Source: Centroberyx gerrardi
Lineage: Eukaryota > Chordata > Actinopteri > Beryciformes > Berycidae
NCBI RefSeq assembly: GCF_048128805.1
Contig: NC_136008.1
Coordinates: 17,153,572-17,217,571 of the forward strand
Reading direction: 5' to 3'
DNA length: 64,000 nucleotides
The position numbers and the translations under genes are program-made. The notes under the pieces are model-generated. The model saw nothing but the letters and a program-made list of their open reading frames with translations. It made no database searches and was not told where the DNA came from. Below, one piece after another: positions 43,836 through 56,447 of the stretch. Numbering within the stretch: the first letter of the stretch is position 1; each line of letters begins with the position of its first letter.

Positions 43836-46800
43836 TAACTTTATTAAAAGATAGCAGAAGCTGAATAACATTAAAGTGTAACAGCATGGATAATGTCTAG
43901 TGTGTTAACTTCCAAGAGTGCAGTATTTATGTCTTCAAAGCATAAAAAAAATCTCAGCAACTACAACTAAGCTCTGTTAATCCATGCCACATTTGATCAG
44001 TGATTTAGCTTTTACCCTGCAATACTTCTCCCTTGTATGTTCCTTACTATTAACTTTCTGAAATGAATCTGTGTTGTCTTTCCCTCCCTGTGGCAGAGCC
44101 TCATGGTGCAGTGTGGTGACACTCAGCTGTGACAGCTGTTGCTGGTGGGTTATGGGTAGGTCATGACAGCTGTGGTAGCATAGGTGCCAGCTGGCAGTAA
44201 ATCACTGTCACCTGATTAAACCTGTTGATCACACATAAGACGTAAGAGGTAAACTTATATCTCCAACATGTCATTTTTTCAGGAACTCAGGAAGACAGCC
44301 TTGTTTTTAGCTTGATGATAATGCATTTTTTTTTTTGCATTATCTAACAGATTTTCAAAAAGACTTTCATAAGCCCAAGATGTCGGGAGAATTTTCTCAA
44401 CCCATATGGACCGTGAAATCCTTTAGTTGAAGTTAAAACATGAAATTCACCAAAATTGGAGTTACAAGGTTTTCACACGACGACAGTGATGAAGACTGTT
44501 GCATGCAGTTTCATCACAGTTCCATGCAGGAGAAATAACATAGAACAGTTTTTCTAGAAAAGTGTACAGTTATTTTTGTAATTATTGCAAAATGCATGCA
44601 ATAATTATCCTATGCTGGACTGCAGGGGCATTGCATCAATATCTTATTAAATTGTAAATAGAGACAGTGGAAATGCGGTGAGGGAAAGTGTGCTATGATA
44701 TGCTAGCACATTGGCTTCTGACCGCCAGTTGAGTTGAAAAGCTTTTGTCAAGTGATGTTAGTAAAGAGAGTTCGAGAACTCAGGCGGCCTCAGTAGCTTT
44801 GTTCTGATTCAGGTGTTGAAGTGAGACAGAACAAAGGCAGAGCCTATTGATTTCTCAAACACAGCCTGTCACAGCCAGCTTATTGTCTTCTTCCTCTTGA
44901 AACTCTCCTCTCGATCCTACATGACCTCCCATCACAATCCTCTTCACTTTGACATGCCTCCATTTCAGCAGTCGCTCAGGGGATCATGTGGAGTAGCTTT
45001 TCATAAAAAAAAATCCCTTTACCCCTTGATACATGTTACTCTGTGTATGGTTGTAAGGCATTTCAGGGACAACACAGTTCAGGGTTTGCCCTTCTTCTCT
45101 ATCCCTCTCGTGTCACAGTGTGCAGTACGCACTGATGCAAGAGCAGTGGTCACTCATAAACAGCTGATTCATGAAAAACTGTGTATTATTCATTTTTTTG
45201 ACAAGGTGGCAGAATTGCCGGAGGGCTGAAAGATGAATCTCTATTTGTTGCCCAGTGTATTTAGACACTGTGAGTCAGTTTTGCAGTGACACTAATGAGG
45301 AGGGATAGCTCCTGACCAGGAAAATATGTGCCCTTTATCTTCGGATCACCGATACTGTACTATTATTGTGTAGCTCAGAAACCGGTACAACACAAAGCCT
45401 CATAATGCCCTTATATGGCTGTGATTTTTATACCCGCAGCAGATGTATATGTACGCTCTTACCAAAAGCCCAGGTAAGGCTATAGGCGGCCTTGACGAAC
45501 TGGCAGGCCGGCAAGCGGACAGACGGAGCCTTCCAGGACGCTGCTCTCCTTCAGAGCACCGCGACCCTCCAGGGCCTGGGATTGCTCAGCTGCCTGGCGT
45601 TCCAAATAGACAGCTCGTCAAACAGTTTCAAAGACTTTGTTTGTTCCTCTCCTGCCTGCCTGACTCAGCCCACCAGCTGAGGGAAGGGTTGGGGAGGGGC
45701 AGGTGATTGCTCTAGGAGACACGGGGCTTATGGGTGGATTGAGGTGGGCACCAGCATGTCCCGGCGCCTCGGTGTGAAGAGCCCGGCCAGCTCTGTTTCA
45801 TGTCGCCTTCTACAGTAGAACCAAGGCAGAGCGCCGTTTGTGTATCTTGCATTAGCACAAAGCCAGAAATACGCCAGAATGCCCAGGGAGCCCACCGGGT
45901 GTCGTTAACAAAGAGCTTAATTCAGAACCACAGACAAGATTATAATTATTGCCGGGCCTTACTATGTGTGTGTGTATGTGTGTGGGTGGGTGCGTGGATG
46001 TGCGTATGCATATGTGCATTTCTGTGTATGTGCGTGTGTGTGTTTTGTATATGTGGAAGGGCCAGATTGTTGATTGTTCCCACCTGATTATATGTAAATA
46101 TTTGCAGAACTCCTTTGGCCATTTTGAACTTATATAAATCACAGCCATGTGGATTATAGGCTTTGTTCGCTTTATTTTTTTCAGTGTAAAATTGCTAATG
46201 AAAAAATTAGCATACTGTACTTACATATTCCTCTGATGATAAATACATTGCCTTGCTAAGATCAAACAAGTAGTGCTTTGCCATAGAAACAGCCTCAGAT
46301 ACTGGAGCCGGTCTATCTTTAGAGAGTGGTTAGAGAACACGATGTGTCGGAGACCTCGGAGCAGGCATGTGTCTTGGCCTTTGTCCGTTCGGTCAGCCAG
46401 GGTAATTAAGAATCAGCTTAGGCTGGGATTATGGCTGGAAGTAGGCTGATCACAGGGGACAGGAGAAAAGGCATTAGTAGGAGAATGGTGGTTAATATGG
46501 GTATTACTCTGCTCAGCAGCGGTATCTTGTGACAATAAGGCAACTGACAATGGAAGCCTGTTGATGCTGAGATCTCCAGTTCTCCCCTAATAGGCTTTGC
46601 TGCAGATAGCTTTGTTTACACACACACACACTGTGCTACGCTCTACCTTCTTGCTTTATCTTCCTTCCTCACACATTAAAATTTTTATAATTTGTCCCAA
46701 CCCTAATTAGAACATGGTAATATTTTGCTCTACTCTTCCCTGAGGTATTTTAGCAGTGTTCAAAAGTGTTTGCCTTACACCAGCACCTTTGAAACGAAAC

Positions 46801-49011
46801 ATGCGGGATTGTTCATCTCTCTTGTGAATGCACACACGCACGCACACACACTTGCTATTTTTGAGATATTTTTGTGGAATGTAATTAATGTTCTCATTAA
46901 CTGAGTGAACGAGCTGCAAGGCAGAACTAAAAGCCTGATACCCTTGGGGTGCTTGTCGGTTGAGGCCCTCTTCCACATTAGGAATACATGTTGCTGAAAT
47001 AGATAGCCTGTGTTTGGCACGAGACACAAAGAGTTGTAGGACACCCATTTTCTAGTTAGTCCAGCCTTTTATTGTGATCCGCATGCAGAGGTAACCCGAT
47101 CCTCATAGCCTCTGCACCACCTCCATAAGTGAAGCTATTTCTTGCCCTTTAAAAAGGATATGGAACCAGGCCAATGTGAATAATAAAGATCCAGGGAGAG
47201 GGTTTATCCAAACACAGAAAGGTTACATCAAATGACCCACCTAATTCTTCTCATTACTCTTATTTACAATGAACCAGTACATTTTTTCCTCATATCAGCA
47301 TCTCATACATTAGAAAACAATAGTGCAGATGGATAATTGCCAGTCTTATCAGTGCGTGACGTAACAGCACAGCCTTTGACGTTGTTTTGAATTGTTTTCC
47401 ACAGTCAGTCTTTTAAAGCTAATCCCATCAGAGGGACTGCACAGTGTGGAGAGCTAACTCAGTCACCTCTGAGGCAGCGCTGCCAGAACAAGAGGCAGAC
47501 AGGAATGTGTTTGTCTGGCTAACTTGGCTTTATTCACTGCAGGCTGCACTGGAAAAGCAAAGGAGGAAAACTCCTTCCAGACAACTTGACTTCTTAATTC
47601 CTCTTTCTGAGCTGGGATAGGGAGATGGAGTCTGACACCGCGAGGCCGTATGTGTCAGCGGGAAGAGGAGAGAACTTTTGATTGGGATTCAGTTGTGGTG
47701 GTCTGGGGAGATGTATGGCGGCTCAGACTGTCATTATAGCAGATGAATTAACTAGGTTTTACCTCTCAGACAAGGGCTACTCGCTCCACTGGCCGTCTGT
47801 TGGCTTGGTTAGGCCCATGTTCTCCTGGGGGAACGGGCTCATTCAGTGGTGAGACCGTGGAACTGAGGATTTATCCCAGTCCAGTGGGTCCCTCTGGCGC
47901 CATGAGCTCCCGCTGAAGGATTTAAGATTGGCCTGTCCGTCTGTCTGTCTTTCTCCACAGAGATGGAAAAGAAAGATTTTTTCATTCGTAATAAATGCCT
48001 GTGGTGGCTGTTCCCCTGGCTCACATGTGGTAGAAATTCATAATGGGAGACGTGTGGGAGAAAGGTGGGCTTGACAGGAGGTGTGGTTGAGACGAAAGTG
48101 TGGTTTTCATACGTGATGACACAGTGATGGCATGCTCCTCCAAGTGTAAAATGGGTTTAGAAATCCCTAACACCACTTTCCTCTGGATATTTTACACGAG
48201 TATGGCCACTTTCATATGATGCCTTACATGACACTGTACCATGCTTTCTGTAACTTAGACAATCCATTTCATTTATACGCCCCAATATGACAAACCCTTC
48301 AAGAATTCCTCATTTAAACCCAGGCTGATACGCATGACATCATTTCCATATGAAAATTCTGGATTTCAGATAAAACTAGATTTCACATATAAGCTTTCCC
48401 CTTGGGTATCTGGGAATGTGGAGCGAGGTTGCACCCAAGGGATCCCATGGTCACAGCGCTGAGCTACACTAAAGGATCATCCGCAGGGTCTTTCACGCCC
48501 TTCCCCTTTTCAAGGTTCTTTTCCCTTTTGTTCTTAATTTCTGTGTCTTCATTGCTCCGTCTTTCCCTTCTGTGTGTTTCGGTAGGCTCTGTTTTTCCCT
48601 CTCCGTCTTTGTCCTTGTCCTCTCAGCCTTAGGGCTTCTCGGGGAGCTACACTACACACGAGTGTTTCTGGGAAGGGTTGAGTATTCCAGGCAGGAGGAG
48701 CATGAGCTCAAAGCAGACCTGTCTTTGTGTGTGTGTGTCTGCCTACCTCCCCAGGCACTCATTAAGCGAGTGTGTGAAGGTGTGTGTTTCCGGAGGCTGC
48801 GGGGGGAAACACGCGCGCATTCGGAGGTTAAAAGGCCCCCGACGGAGACATAATTTCCCAGCCTGGGGCGATGGGAGAAGGTAACTTCATTAGCCAGTTC
48901 CCGCTACAGATTAACTTGATTATACTAACCAAGTCTCGATGGCGACAGCGGTGCAGAGTGCACATGTCACACCTGGAACTAAGATGCTTTTTTAGCAGTG
49001 TGTCAGTGTCA

Positions 49012-49016
<5 letters not shown>

Positions 49017-49044
<28 letters not shown>
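49017..49044. repeat. (TG)n microsatellite
   Basis: A 14-unit TG run, immediately before a G-rich tandem repeat. Confidence 0.9.
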
Positions 49045-49070
49045 GTCGGATGTGTGGGTGGGTTTGTGCG

Positions 49071-49112
49071 AGGGAGGGAGGGAGGGAGGGAGGGAGGGAG
49101 AGGAGGAGGGTC
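49071..49112 (+). repeat. (AGGG)n tandem repeat with G-quadruplex potential
   Basis: Seven GGG runs separated by single A residues are followed by a G/A-rich tail. Four or more G3 runs with one-base loops is the classic strong intramolecular G-quadruplex pattern, here on the plus (non-template) strand. Confidence 0.9.
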
Positions 49113-49272
49113 AATTGACACACCTGGGACATTTCGCTGCTCTGTAATTTGTGAAGAGACTGATCTTCAGATAATGAGCAGGTACTGTTCTAGGAACTCC
49201 TTTCTGTAATTTGGTTGATGGAAGTCACACTCCTGCTTTAATGCACAAAAGCAGATTCACACACGGCCGTGT

Positions 49273-49279
<7 letters not shown>

Positions 49280-49337
<58 letters not shown>
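49280..49337. repeat. (CA)n microsatellite, about 28 units
   Basis: A long CA run preceded by an alternating purine-pyrimidine gtacgcgcgc stretch, together favourable for Z-DNA. Confidence 0.95.
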
Positions 49338-50187
49338 GTACGCATAGACAGGATTTTTCTGTTTTTCTTTAAGATTTCAGTTATATTGGACACACATCTA
49401 GTCTCTAAAGGGAGATTACTGTTCCTGTTTTTTCCCCTTTTTAACATTCCTGACAGGCTTCCCCGCCCAAAGCACATCAACAATCAGTTCTTTCCACTGA
49501 GTCCTATCTACAATATCTATTAACATATCACATTTCCTTTTCACATAATATGCACAAACATTTGCAGTCATGTGCACCCACTCACTTGCCCTTTTATTAA
49601 AGGGAGGGCAAACAACATTAACCTCTTTTAACCTGAATTGATCCACAGCACCTCTTGACGTTACTCGCTCCTCATTAGGTGATGGGATTGGCACAGATTG
49701 TGGTTGTGTTGGTGTGCTCTGCGCCCCATGAGGCGCACCTAGAGCGAGGATATTAGCAAGATAAGGTCATATCAGTCGGGGAAAGCAGTTCACTGAAACA
49801 ATAAGTCACTTGCCATATCCTCATGACTATTTTGGGAGTCCTGTTCTTCCTTTTTTTAAGACTTTATTGACCGGAATGAGCTGGGATTTTGTTTCCTCGG
49901 GCCGGATAGATTAGAATTGTCTAAGCCTTCCACCTGATGCTGTGTGCCTCAGATTAAACACTTTAAATCCTTTAAGGGAGTCAACGTGAAGGCCACTTTC
50001 ATGAATAGCTGTGCCTCTTATCCTGTAATGCATAGTAATGGAGTTAGCCTTTGTGTCTGCACTCACCTGTTGAAACAGAATGTTTTTTACGCTGTGCATG
50101 TGTTTGTTTGTGTGAGTGTGTGTGTGTGTGTCTGAATGTTTTCTCCACAAGCAGGATGCTATAATACAACATTCATAAGAAAGGCTT

Positions 50188-50272
50188 TAGCTCCTAACCA
50201 GACTAAAAAGTATGCCTGAGCCCCTGTCAGACTCCCAGTGAAGCAATTTTTCTGACCTACAAAACACTTCAC

Positions 50273-50306
<34 letters not shown>
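50188..50306. repeat. Interspersed repeat copy A with CA-rich tail
   Basis: The run 'gctcctaaccagactaaaa', then 'gtatgcctgagcccc', 'agtgaagcaattttt', 'tgacctacaaaac' and a CA tail is shared with 54152-54291. The pair is roughly 80% identical by eye over about 80 bases. A short retroposon-like or MITE fragment is the likely source. Confidence 0.75.
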
Positions 50307-50308
<2 letters not shown>

Positions 50309-51398
50309 CACACACACACTGACACATACACACACACACTGGCTTGTCAGCTCCCCAGTCATGTATCCTGGTCAAGGTGAAGGACTGTGAAGGGGCAGCT
50401 GAAACTGGGGAAATGCAGACACATGGAGATGAGAGGAGGGATCGGGGGGGAAGAAAACACACCACCTCACATGTCCTGCCGACAGCAGCCCTGTTATTGT
50501 CAGTCTCAAGCTGACAGACCAGAATCACTGGGATCCTGGGGAGCGGCCGCTTGGATAAAATGTTTTTAGGAAATGAAAAACACTGAGCTGACTCTTACCT
50601 CTGGCTTTAAAGAGACAAAACATGATACTCATGAAAATGAAGTTGTCCTGGCAACGATCGCGTGAATATTACTTGAACCGTATTTCATCAGTCACTGCCC
50701 AGCAAACGTGGAGATAACGCACTCTGGTGCCGCGAGGTAAATCAGCACATGCACACGTATACGTGTACAAGCACAGAATGTAATTTCAGGAAAATTACAG
50801 CTTTTGAATTCCTCCGGTCGTATCCATTATCAAGTCAGTGTGTATGGCACAGGTTCACAGTGGAGCCACCCGGCACCAGCAAACCCAGACAAAGGCAGTC
50901 GCACAGGCAGATCATTAGTGGTTATATCAACACAAAGGCTCATACCACACCGTGTTATGTTATTATCTCAGCAACCACTGTACCCACCGTGTTTTGGCCT
51001 CTAGCAGCAGGTAGGGTGGAGTCTTTCCTGTCACAGGTTCGCTCTTGTTTTCCGAGCCACCTCTTTTAGGGCCGGGATCAGCCGCCTGCGTGGAGAAATA
51101 CTGCCCTTCCTCCGTGCTCTTTGATCAAATCGTCCACGCCATGAGAAGTAACTGCTCTCTCGAGGTAGAGCTGGAAATGGTCACATGATCAGGATCAGCT
51201 TTTCTCTGCCGCCTGGATATAGATTCATATTAGCAGAGCAGGGGCTGGGATTCAGAGAGGGCTTCAACAGCAGATTGGACAAGTGACCTTTTGGCTTGTC
51301 ATGCTACCGGGGCTAAGGGGTTCAACTCTGCTGGGGATATCGGATACGTAACGACACCGAGGCACGTCAGCACACAACGGCACATGCTGTACACAGAC

Positions 51399-51423
51399 TC
51401 TCTCTCTCTCTCTCTCTCTCTCA
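51399..51423. repeat. (CT)n microsatellite
   Basis: A 12-unit CT run in the giant intron. Confidence 0.9.
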
Positions 51424-51724
51424 GTGATGGCAAAGCATACAGAATTTGTGTTCAAGCAGAGCGGTGCGTTTAGTTTGTGCTTGGAGGAGCTGGATTGTTA
51501 TGAGGATATCGCCGTGTGCTGCTTTTGGTGGAAGGTTCTCAGCCGCTCTCTCTGCATTGTGCACACTTGGTCTCATAGCTTCTTTTAACTCGACTCTCGC
51601 TCCAAGGTGCTCAGTTGAAAGTCACTTACACCTTGAGGAGGAATAAGCAGCAGTGGGGGGGGTGGGTTAGACGAGGTGGTAATGTCGTTGTGACTCATCA
51701 AGCTTTAGCTCTGTTTGTCATGCT

Positions 51725-51742
51725 TTTTTTTTTTTTTTTTTT
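51725..51742. repeat. poly(T) run
   Basis: A T homopolymer of about 18 bases. Confidence 0.85.
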
Positions 51743-52185
51743 GTCATGCAGGGACACCATTCATCCCCCAAACCATTCGTATCTCCATCCATCCATCCGT
51801 CCATCCACCCTCCCGCCTACCAGCCCTCTGCTCCCACAGCTCTCAGTGGCCTCGGGCTGCGTGTTCACTGGGGACCGCTCTTTACACGGCTGGCTCCTTT
51901 TTTCTCATTATTTTCAGTGGAAAAGATGTGCTGTGGCATGTTCTTGGCAGCGGCGAGAACTTTGCATGTCTTTAGCGCCCAGAGCACTAGCCGTTGAAAA
52001 TATTTCTTCTTCTTCTTTTTTTTTGTGTTTTTTTTCTTTTTTTTTTTAGCAAAATAGCGCCACGCTTCATATGAGTTTTCAGTATTCTCAAAGCAACAGC
52101 GGCAGCCACGACCGGCACTTCTCGTACGCATCTGTTTAGTGCTGCTGTAGCTAAAAAAGAGCTGCCCGGTCAACACGGGCTTATT

Positions 52186-52995
52186 CCCCAGATCCCTCTC
52201 CCTCTCCCTCCGCCTCTCCTCCTGCTCCTTCTCCATCTCTTTTCCCCATCTCTGTCTCCCTCTCCTTCCCCCTCTCCTTCTCCCTCTCCTTGCACTCTTT
52301 CTCCCTCTCCTTCCTCCCCCCATCTTCTTCTTCCTTCTTCTTCCTCCCGCTCCCATTCATTATACCTCTCCTTCTCTCTCTCCTTCACTCTCCTATATTC
52401 TCATTCCTCCTCCATCATTCTCCCTCTATCTTCCTCTCCCTCTCATTCTACCTTTCCCATTCATTCTCCCTCTCCCTCCCTCTCTAACCCTCTTTCCTTC
52501 TACCTCTCCTTCTCCTCCACTCTTCTCTCTCCCTCTCTCTTCTTTCCCCTCTCCTTTACCTTCCTCCTGTCCCTCTCCCTCTCCCTCTCCCTCTCCTCCC
52601 TCCTCTCTTTCCCCATCTCCTCATCTCCTATCTCTCCCATTCATTCTCCCATCCTTCCTGCTCTCCTTTCCTCTCTAATTCCCTTTCCTTCTACCTCTCC
52701 TACTGTCTTTCCTTCTCCTCCCGTCTTCTCCCTCTCCTACTCACGTTCTGTCTCCCTTCTCTCTCTCTTCTTTCCCCTCTCATTTACCTTCTTCCCATCC
52801 CTCTCACTCTCCCTCTCCGCCCCCCTCTCGTTCCCCATCTCCTTCTCCTTCTTGCCCTCCCTCATCTCCTACTACCTCTCCCATCCTTCGCCCTCTCCCT
52901 CCTCTCGTCTCCCGCTCCTACTCTTGTTCTTCCTCCATCATTCTCCCTCTCTCTTCTTCTCCTCCTCTCTCTTCTTCTCCCTCTCGCTCATTTTG
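52186..52995. repeat. Very long polypyrimidine (CTCCCT/CTTCTC-type) tract, about 800 bp
   Basis: The plus strand is almost entirely C and T for about 800 bases, built from degenerate ctccctctcc, ccttctcc and cccattcattctccct units. It resembles a decayed minisatellite. The purine strand is G/A only, giving strong potential for triplex (H-DNA). Open frames here are low-complexity artefacts. Confidence 0.95.
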
Positions 52996-53162
52996 TGCCT
53001 CTGCTCTGTGGGGGCTCACGCTTTCCTGTGTGAAGCCTCAAATCAACGCCAGCAGCAAGACCGGGCAGAGCCGGTGTCGTCCCCCAGCAAGGCCACACAG
53101 CAGCAGTGTGAGATTGACGGGCTGTGTAGCTGGATGCTTTCCGCTTCACTGCGCTATGCGGG

Positions 53163-53199
53163 GTGTGTGTGTGTGGGTGTGTGTGTGTGTGTGTGTGTT
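53163..53199. repeat. (TG)n microsatellite
   Basis: An imperfect TG run of about 18 units with one gggtg interruption. Confidence 0.9.
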
Positions 53200-54151
53200 G
53201 TGGGAGGGAGGGATGTAGAGAGAGAGAATGCGAGAAAGAAGATAGAGGACAGGGGAACCAGCTTTGCTTTTGTTGAGTTTACATAATTAATGTTTTGTTA
53301 AACAGTTCTGTGTCTACACACAGTATCGGCTCTGATCACACACACGCAAATATTGTCAAGAGGACGAGTGTGGTAAACAATCTCCAAATGCGTCCCGATG
53401 ATCTAAACGGAGCTTCCAAACACATTTATTACTCCGGTGGATATATATGTAAATGAATAAAAGGTAATGTAGAGCCGAGAACACTAATTACTTTTTCTCA
53501 CAACCACTCAGGTGTTTTTGAAGCTCTGCATGAATTTGCCACCAGCTCTTTGTATGAGTCATGACTTCACCAAATAATAATAATAGTACAAAAAAACAGT
53601 GTTTTATTATTTCATCAGTTCTTTATTCTCTGTCACCCCTTGTGACAAATTTGTTTGTTAAAACGGGTTTATGAATAAATTTGATGCGACTTAACTTGAT
53701 CATTAACAGTAGGGCCAGTAGTAATGAAACCAGTGCTTTGAGGGCTGTGTGTGTTTTTCTCCTGCGAGGGGGTTAGAGGTGTTTGTCATTCAGAGGCAGA
53801 AAGGCTCCAGAGAAACCACCGTGATTAGCCTCAGGCCCATGGGACCATATAGCTTTCCAGGACCTGCTCTGTCAGCACCAAGCAGGACATTTATCACACA
53901 CTCCTCCTCACTCCTGGTAACTCGCACAGTATGGAAGCAAGCTCACATACACACAGACACACATATATACTGTATATATACTGTATATATGTAGGCAGAT
54001 ATACAAAGACAAATGTAGACACATACAGACATAATGCATATGTGTATGTTCACTGTGGAAGAATAGTAAATGTTGACCGGACTGTATATATTAAATCCTA
54101 CTGATATTACATTTACACACACACACACACAGACATACATAGACAAACAGA

Positions 54152-54236
54152 GCTCCTCCTAGCCAGACTAAAATGTATGCCTGAGCCCATCTAAGATTCC
54201 CAATGAAGCAATTTGGTTGACCTACAAACAGTCCCA

Positions 54237-54291
<55 letters not shown>
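54152..54291. repeat. Interspersed repeat copy B with long (CA)n tail
   Basis: The run 'gctcctcctagccagacta', then 'tgtatgcctgagccca', 'aatgaagcaatttgg', 'tgacctacaaac' and (CA)25 at 54241-54290 matches copy A at 50188-50306 in order and orientation. Confidence 0.75.
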
Positions 54292-54295
<4 letters not shown>

Positions 54296-54440
54296 CACAT
54301 GTGTATATGTCACGGTCAATGCATGGTGAATGTATACATGGGGAAGGAGGTGGTAATCATAGCTGGGCGAGGCTCTCTCACAGTTCTCGAATTACATGTC
54401 GCCTGTATGCCTGTAGCATGGTGGCTGTATGTCGTGTGTA

Positions 54441-54520
54441 GGGCTGCAACAAATGATTTTATAAAATAAATGATTATTCTGACAGTTATTCTACTGATTA
54501 ATCTGTTAGGCAGCTCAAGA
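54441..54520. mobile_element. hAT-type MITE fragment
   Basis: The run 'tagggctgcaacaaatgatt' followed by 'ctgattaatctgttagg' is the start of a high-copy fish hAT element family known to me. The opposite terminus was not found, so only a fragment is called. Confidence 0.55.
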
Positions 54521-54944
54521 AAAAACAGTGTCATTGTGTTTCCATCTTCACGCCAGACTGAAACTGACCTTACAGATAGTATAGGCTACTTCACTGTAGC
54601 CTACATTGACGAGAGAGAGAACTCAGAGCTTGCACTTATGTTATTCGTTTAATAGCTAATGAAATTTGAGCAAATTAACAGTAGGCCAAGAGTGTTTACA
54701 AAACATTACTATAAATGACAATTTCATAAACCGGTCTGTGTAGTTTTGCATCTGCAGTTTTCATTTTTTTTTGTGAACAGACATCACTACATATTTAAGG
54801 CAATGATGTTGAACCAAAGCACAAGAAAACTTCTGTGAGGAGATGAATGACAATCTGTAGTTTTACTGGTTAATATGGCTGGAAACCTCCTGATTTTACT
54901 ATACATATGTACACATACATAATATGCATATGTACACACCATAT

Positions 54945-54945
<1 letters not shown>

Positions 54946-54981
<36 letters not shown>
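54946..54981. repeat. (CA)n microsatellite
   Basis: An 18-unit CA run. Confidence 0.95.
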
Positions 54982-54985
<4 letters not shown>

Positions 54986-55723
54986 AAGAACAGCCGAGCC
55001 CGCTGCAGTCTGACTCACTGGACTCTATGTCATCTGACTGTAATTCAGCCTCAGAGCTCCATAAGTCATATCCATAATGCACGGCATGCAATCGCATAGC
55101 GCTAGTTAATACACTGAATCACTATGATTAATAATGGTAGATGTAATGGCTTTAATGTGGTTCTGACTTATTGTTTGGCGGTTCACAATAACCCTCTTGG
55201 AAGCACGCACTGGGCCGATACCGTGCTGCCTGCTGGGTACAATGTACAATGCCATTAAAGGGCAACACATTTTGCCTTTATTCTCTGCAGCTCGCTTAAG
55301 TATACCTTTTTAAATTACAATACCACTTAAAAATATATCACTGTAATCTCCCGCCCTAAATTTAGAAAGGCGTTATCTCATCTTAATAACCAGGCTCTGT
55401 CTGTCCTTGAGTGTATTGGCTTTTCAGTAACAGTTACATGCCAGCAGATAAGAGCATGGCTCAAATAGCCTGTTATGTTGATTGATTTTCTATTTTGTAA
55501 AACATTGGAGTGTTTCTAATTGCATTTTGGGTTACTTGGTGTTAGGAGTTTCCATTAAACACAGCTCTAAAACATGTCTATATATATATGTCGAGTTGTT
55601 CTAATGATTTCCCCGATCCTCAAGCTGTCACGCTGCTGTGTGTCAATTATATCTTGCCCGTCATTAGCTCGAGGGTATAAACAGGATTGGATGATCGATA
55701 CTTTAACCCACTGCCGCAATCTC

Positions 55724-55726
<3 letters not shown>

Positions 55727-55757
<31 letters not shown>
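55727..55757. repeat. (CT)n microsatellite
   Basis: A 15-unit CT run. Confidence 0.9.
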
Positions 55758-55759
<2 letters not shown>

Positions 55760-56388
55760 ATCTCTTCCTCTCTCTGAAGTATAGCGGCTCTCAAGATAGT
55801 GTAATTCTATGTCCGGCTGGTTGAATCTGAGTGAAGTCAATAACACATTTGTAAGAAGCAGGCTCGGCCCCACAAGAGGGACCGCTCTGGGTTCATCATT
55901 GGCTTATTAGACATACGTTTGTCTCCTATCGACCTGTGAGGCCTGCCGCGCGATCCGGAGCCCCCTCCTCTCCGCCCTCGTGCCGTTTTTTATCTCTGGC
56001 CGTCCTACTGACAGCTTGCTGTTCATACATAAAAGTGGCACACCGACTGACAGCAAATTTGTCTCGCTGAGGTTTTGGCTGTAATTGTGCCTGGAGATAT
56101 GATGACCCAGTTTGAGGCAATGAGGTGATAAGTGACTCAATACAAACTGTGAATTTGCTTTATGGCAAGCAAGGACATATGCAAATGGTGATCCTTAAAT
56201 GATTCCATCAGTTTGAATGAATTTGGGCCTCTTTTGACATTGTAATGATTTAATTGAGAATTGAGGCAATAATTTTAGTTATAGTTATTACTGCCCATTA
56301 ATTTGTTCTTGCATATTTCTCCCTTCACCTTATCGTTAGTGAGAGGTGTCACTACATAACACATCATTTCATTTCACCCACACAGATG

Positions 56389-56391
<3 letters not shown>

Positions 56392-56444
<53 letters not shown>
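56392..56444. repeat. (CA)n microsatellite, about 26 units
   Basis: An uninterrupted CA run. Confidence 0.95.

Positions 56445-56447
<3 letters not shown>

Larger units (their letters stand above)
43000..48999 (+). other. Giant first intron, part 2
   Basis: Holds (CA)n repeats at 43152-43179 and 43792-43834 and a TG-rich stretch at about 45965-46045. The GC-rich, repeat-poor stretch at about 48770-48960 stands out as a possible regulatory element. No exon is supported. Confidence 0.45.

Noticed and set aside
52170-52388. Arg/Glu- or Pro/Ser-rich open frames in pyrimidine tracts, also at 31820-32135 and 36620-36927
   Set aside because: They are produced by low-complexity CT/GA repeats and have no start or splice support.
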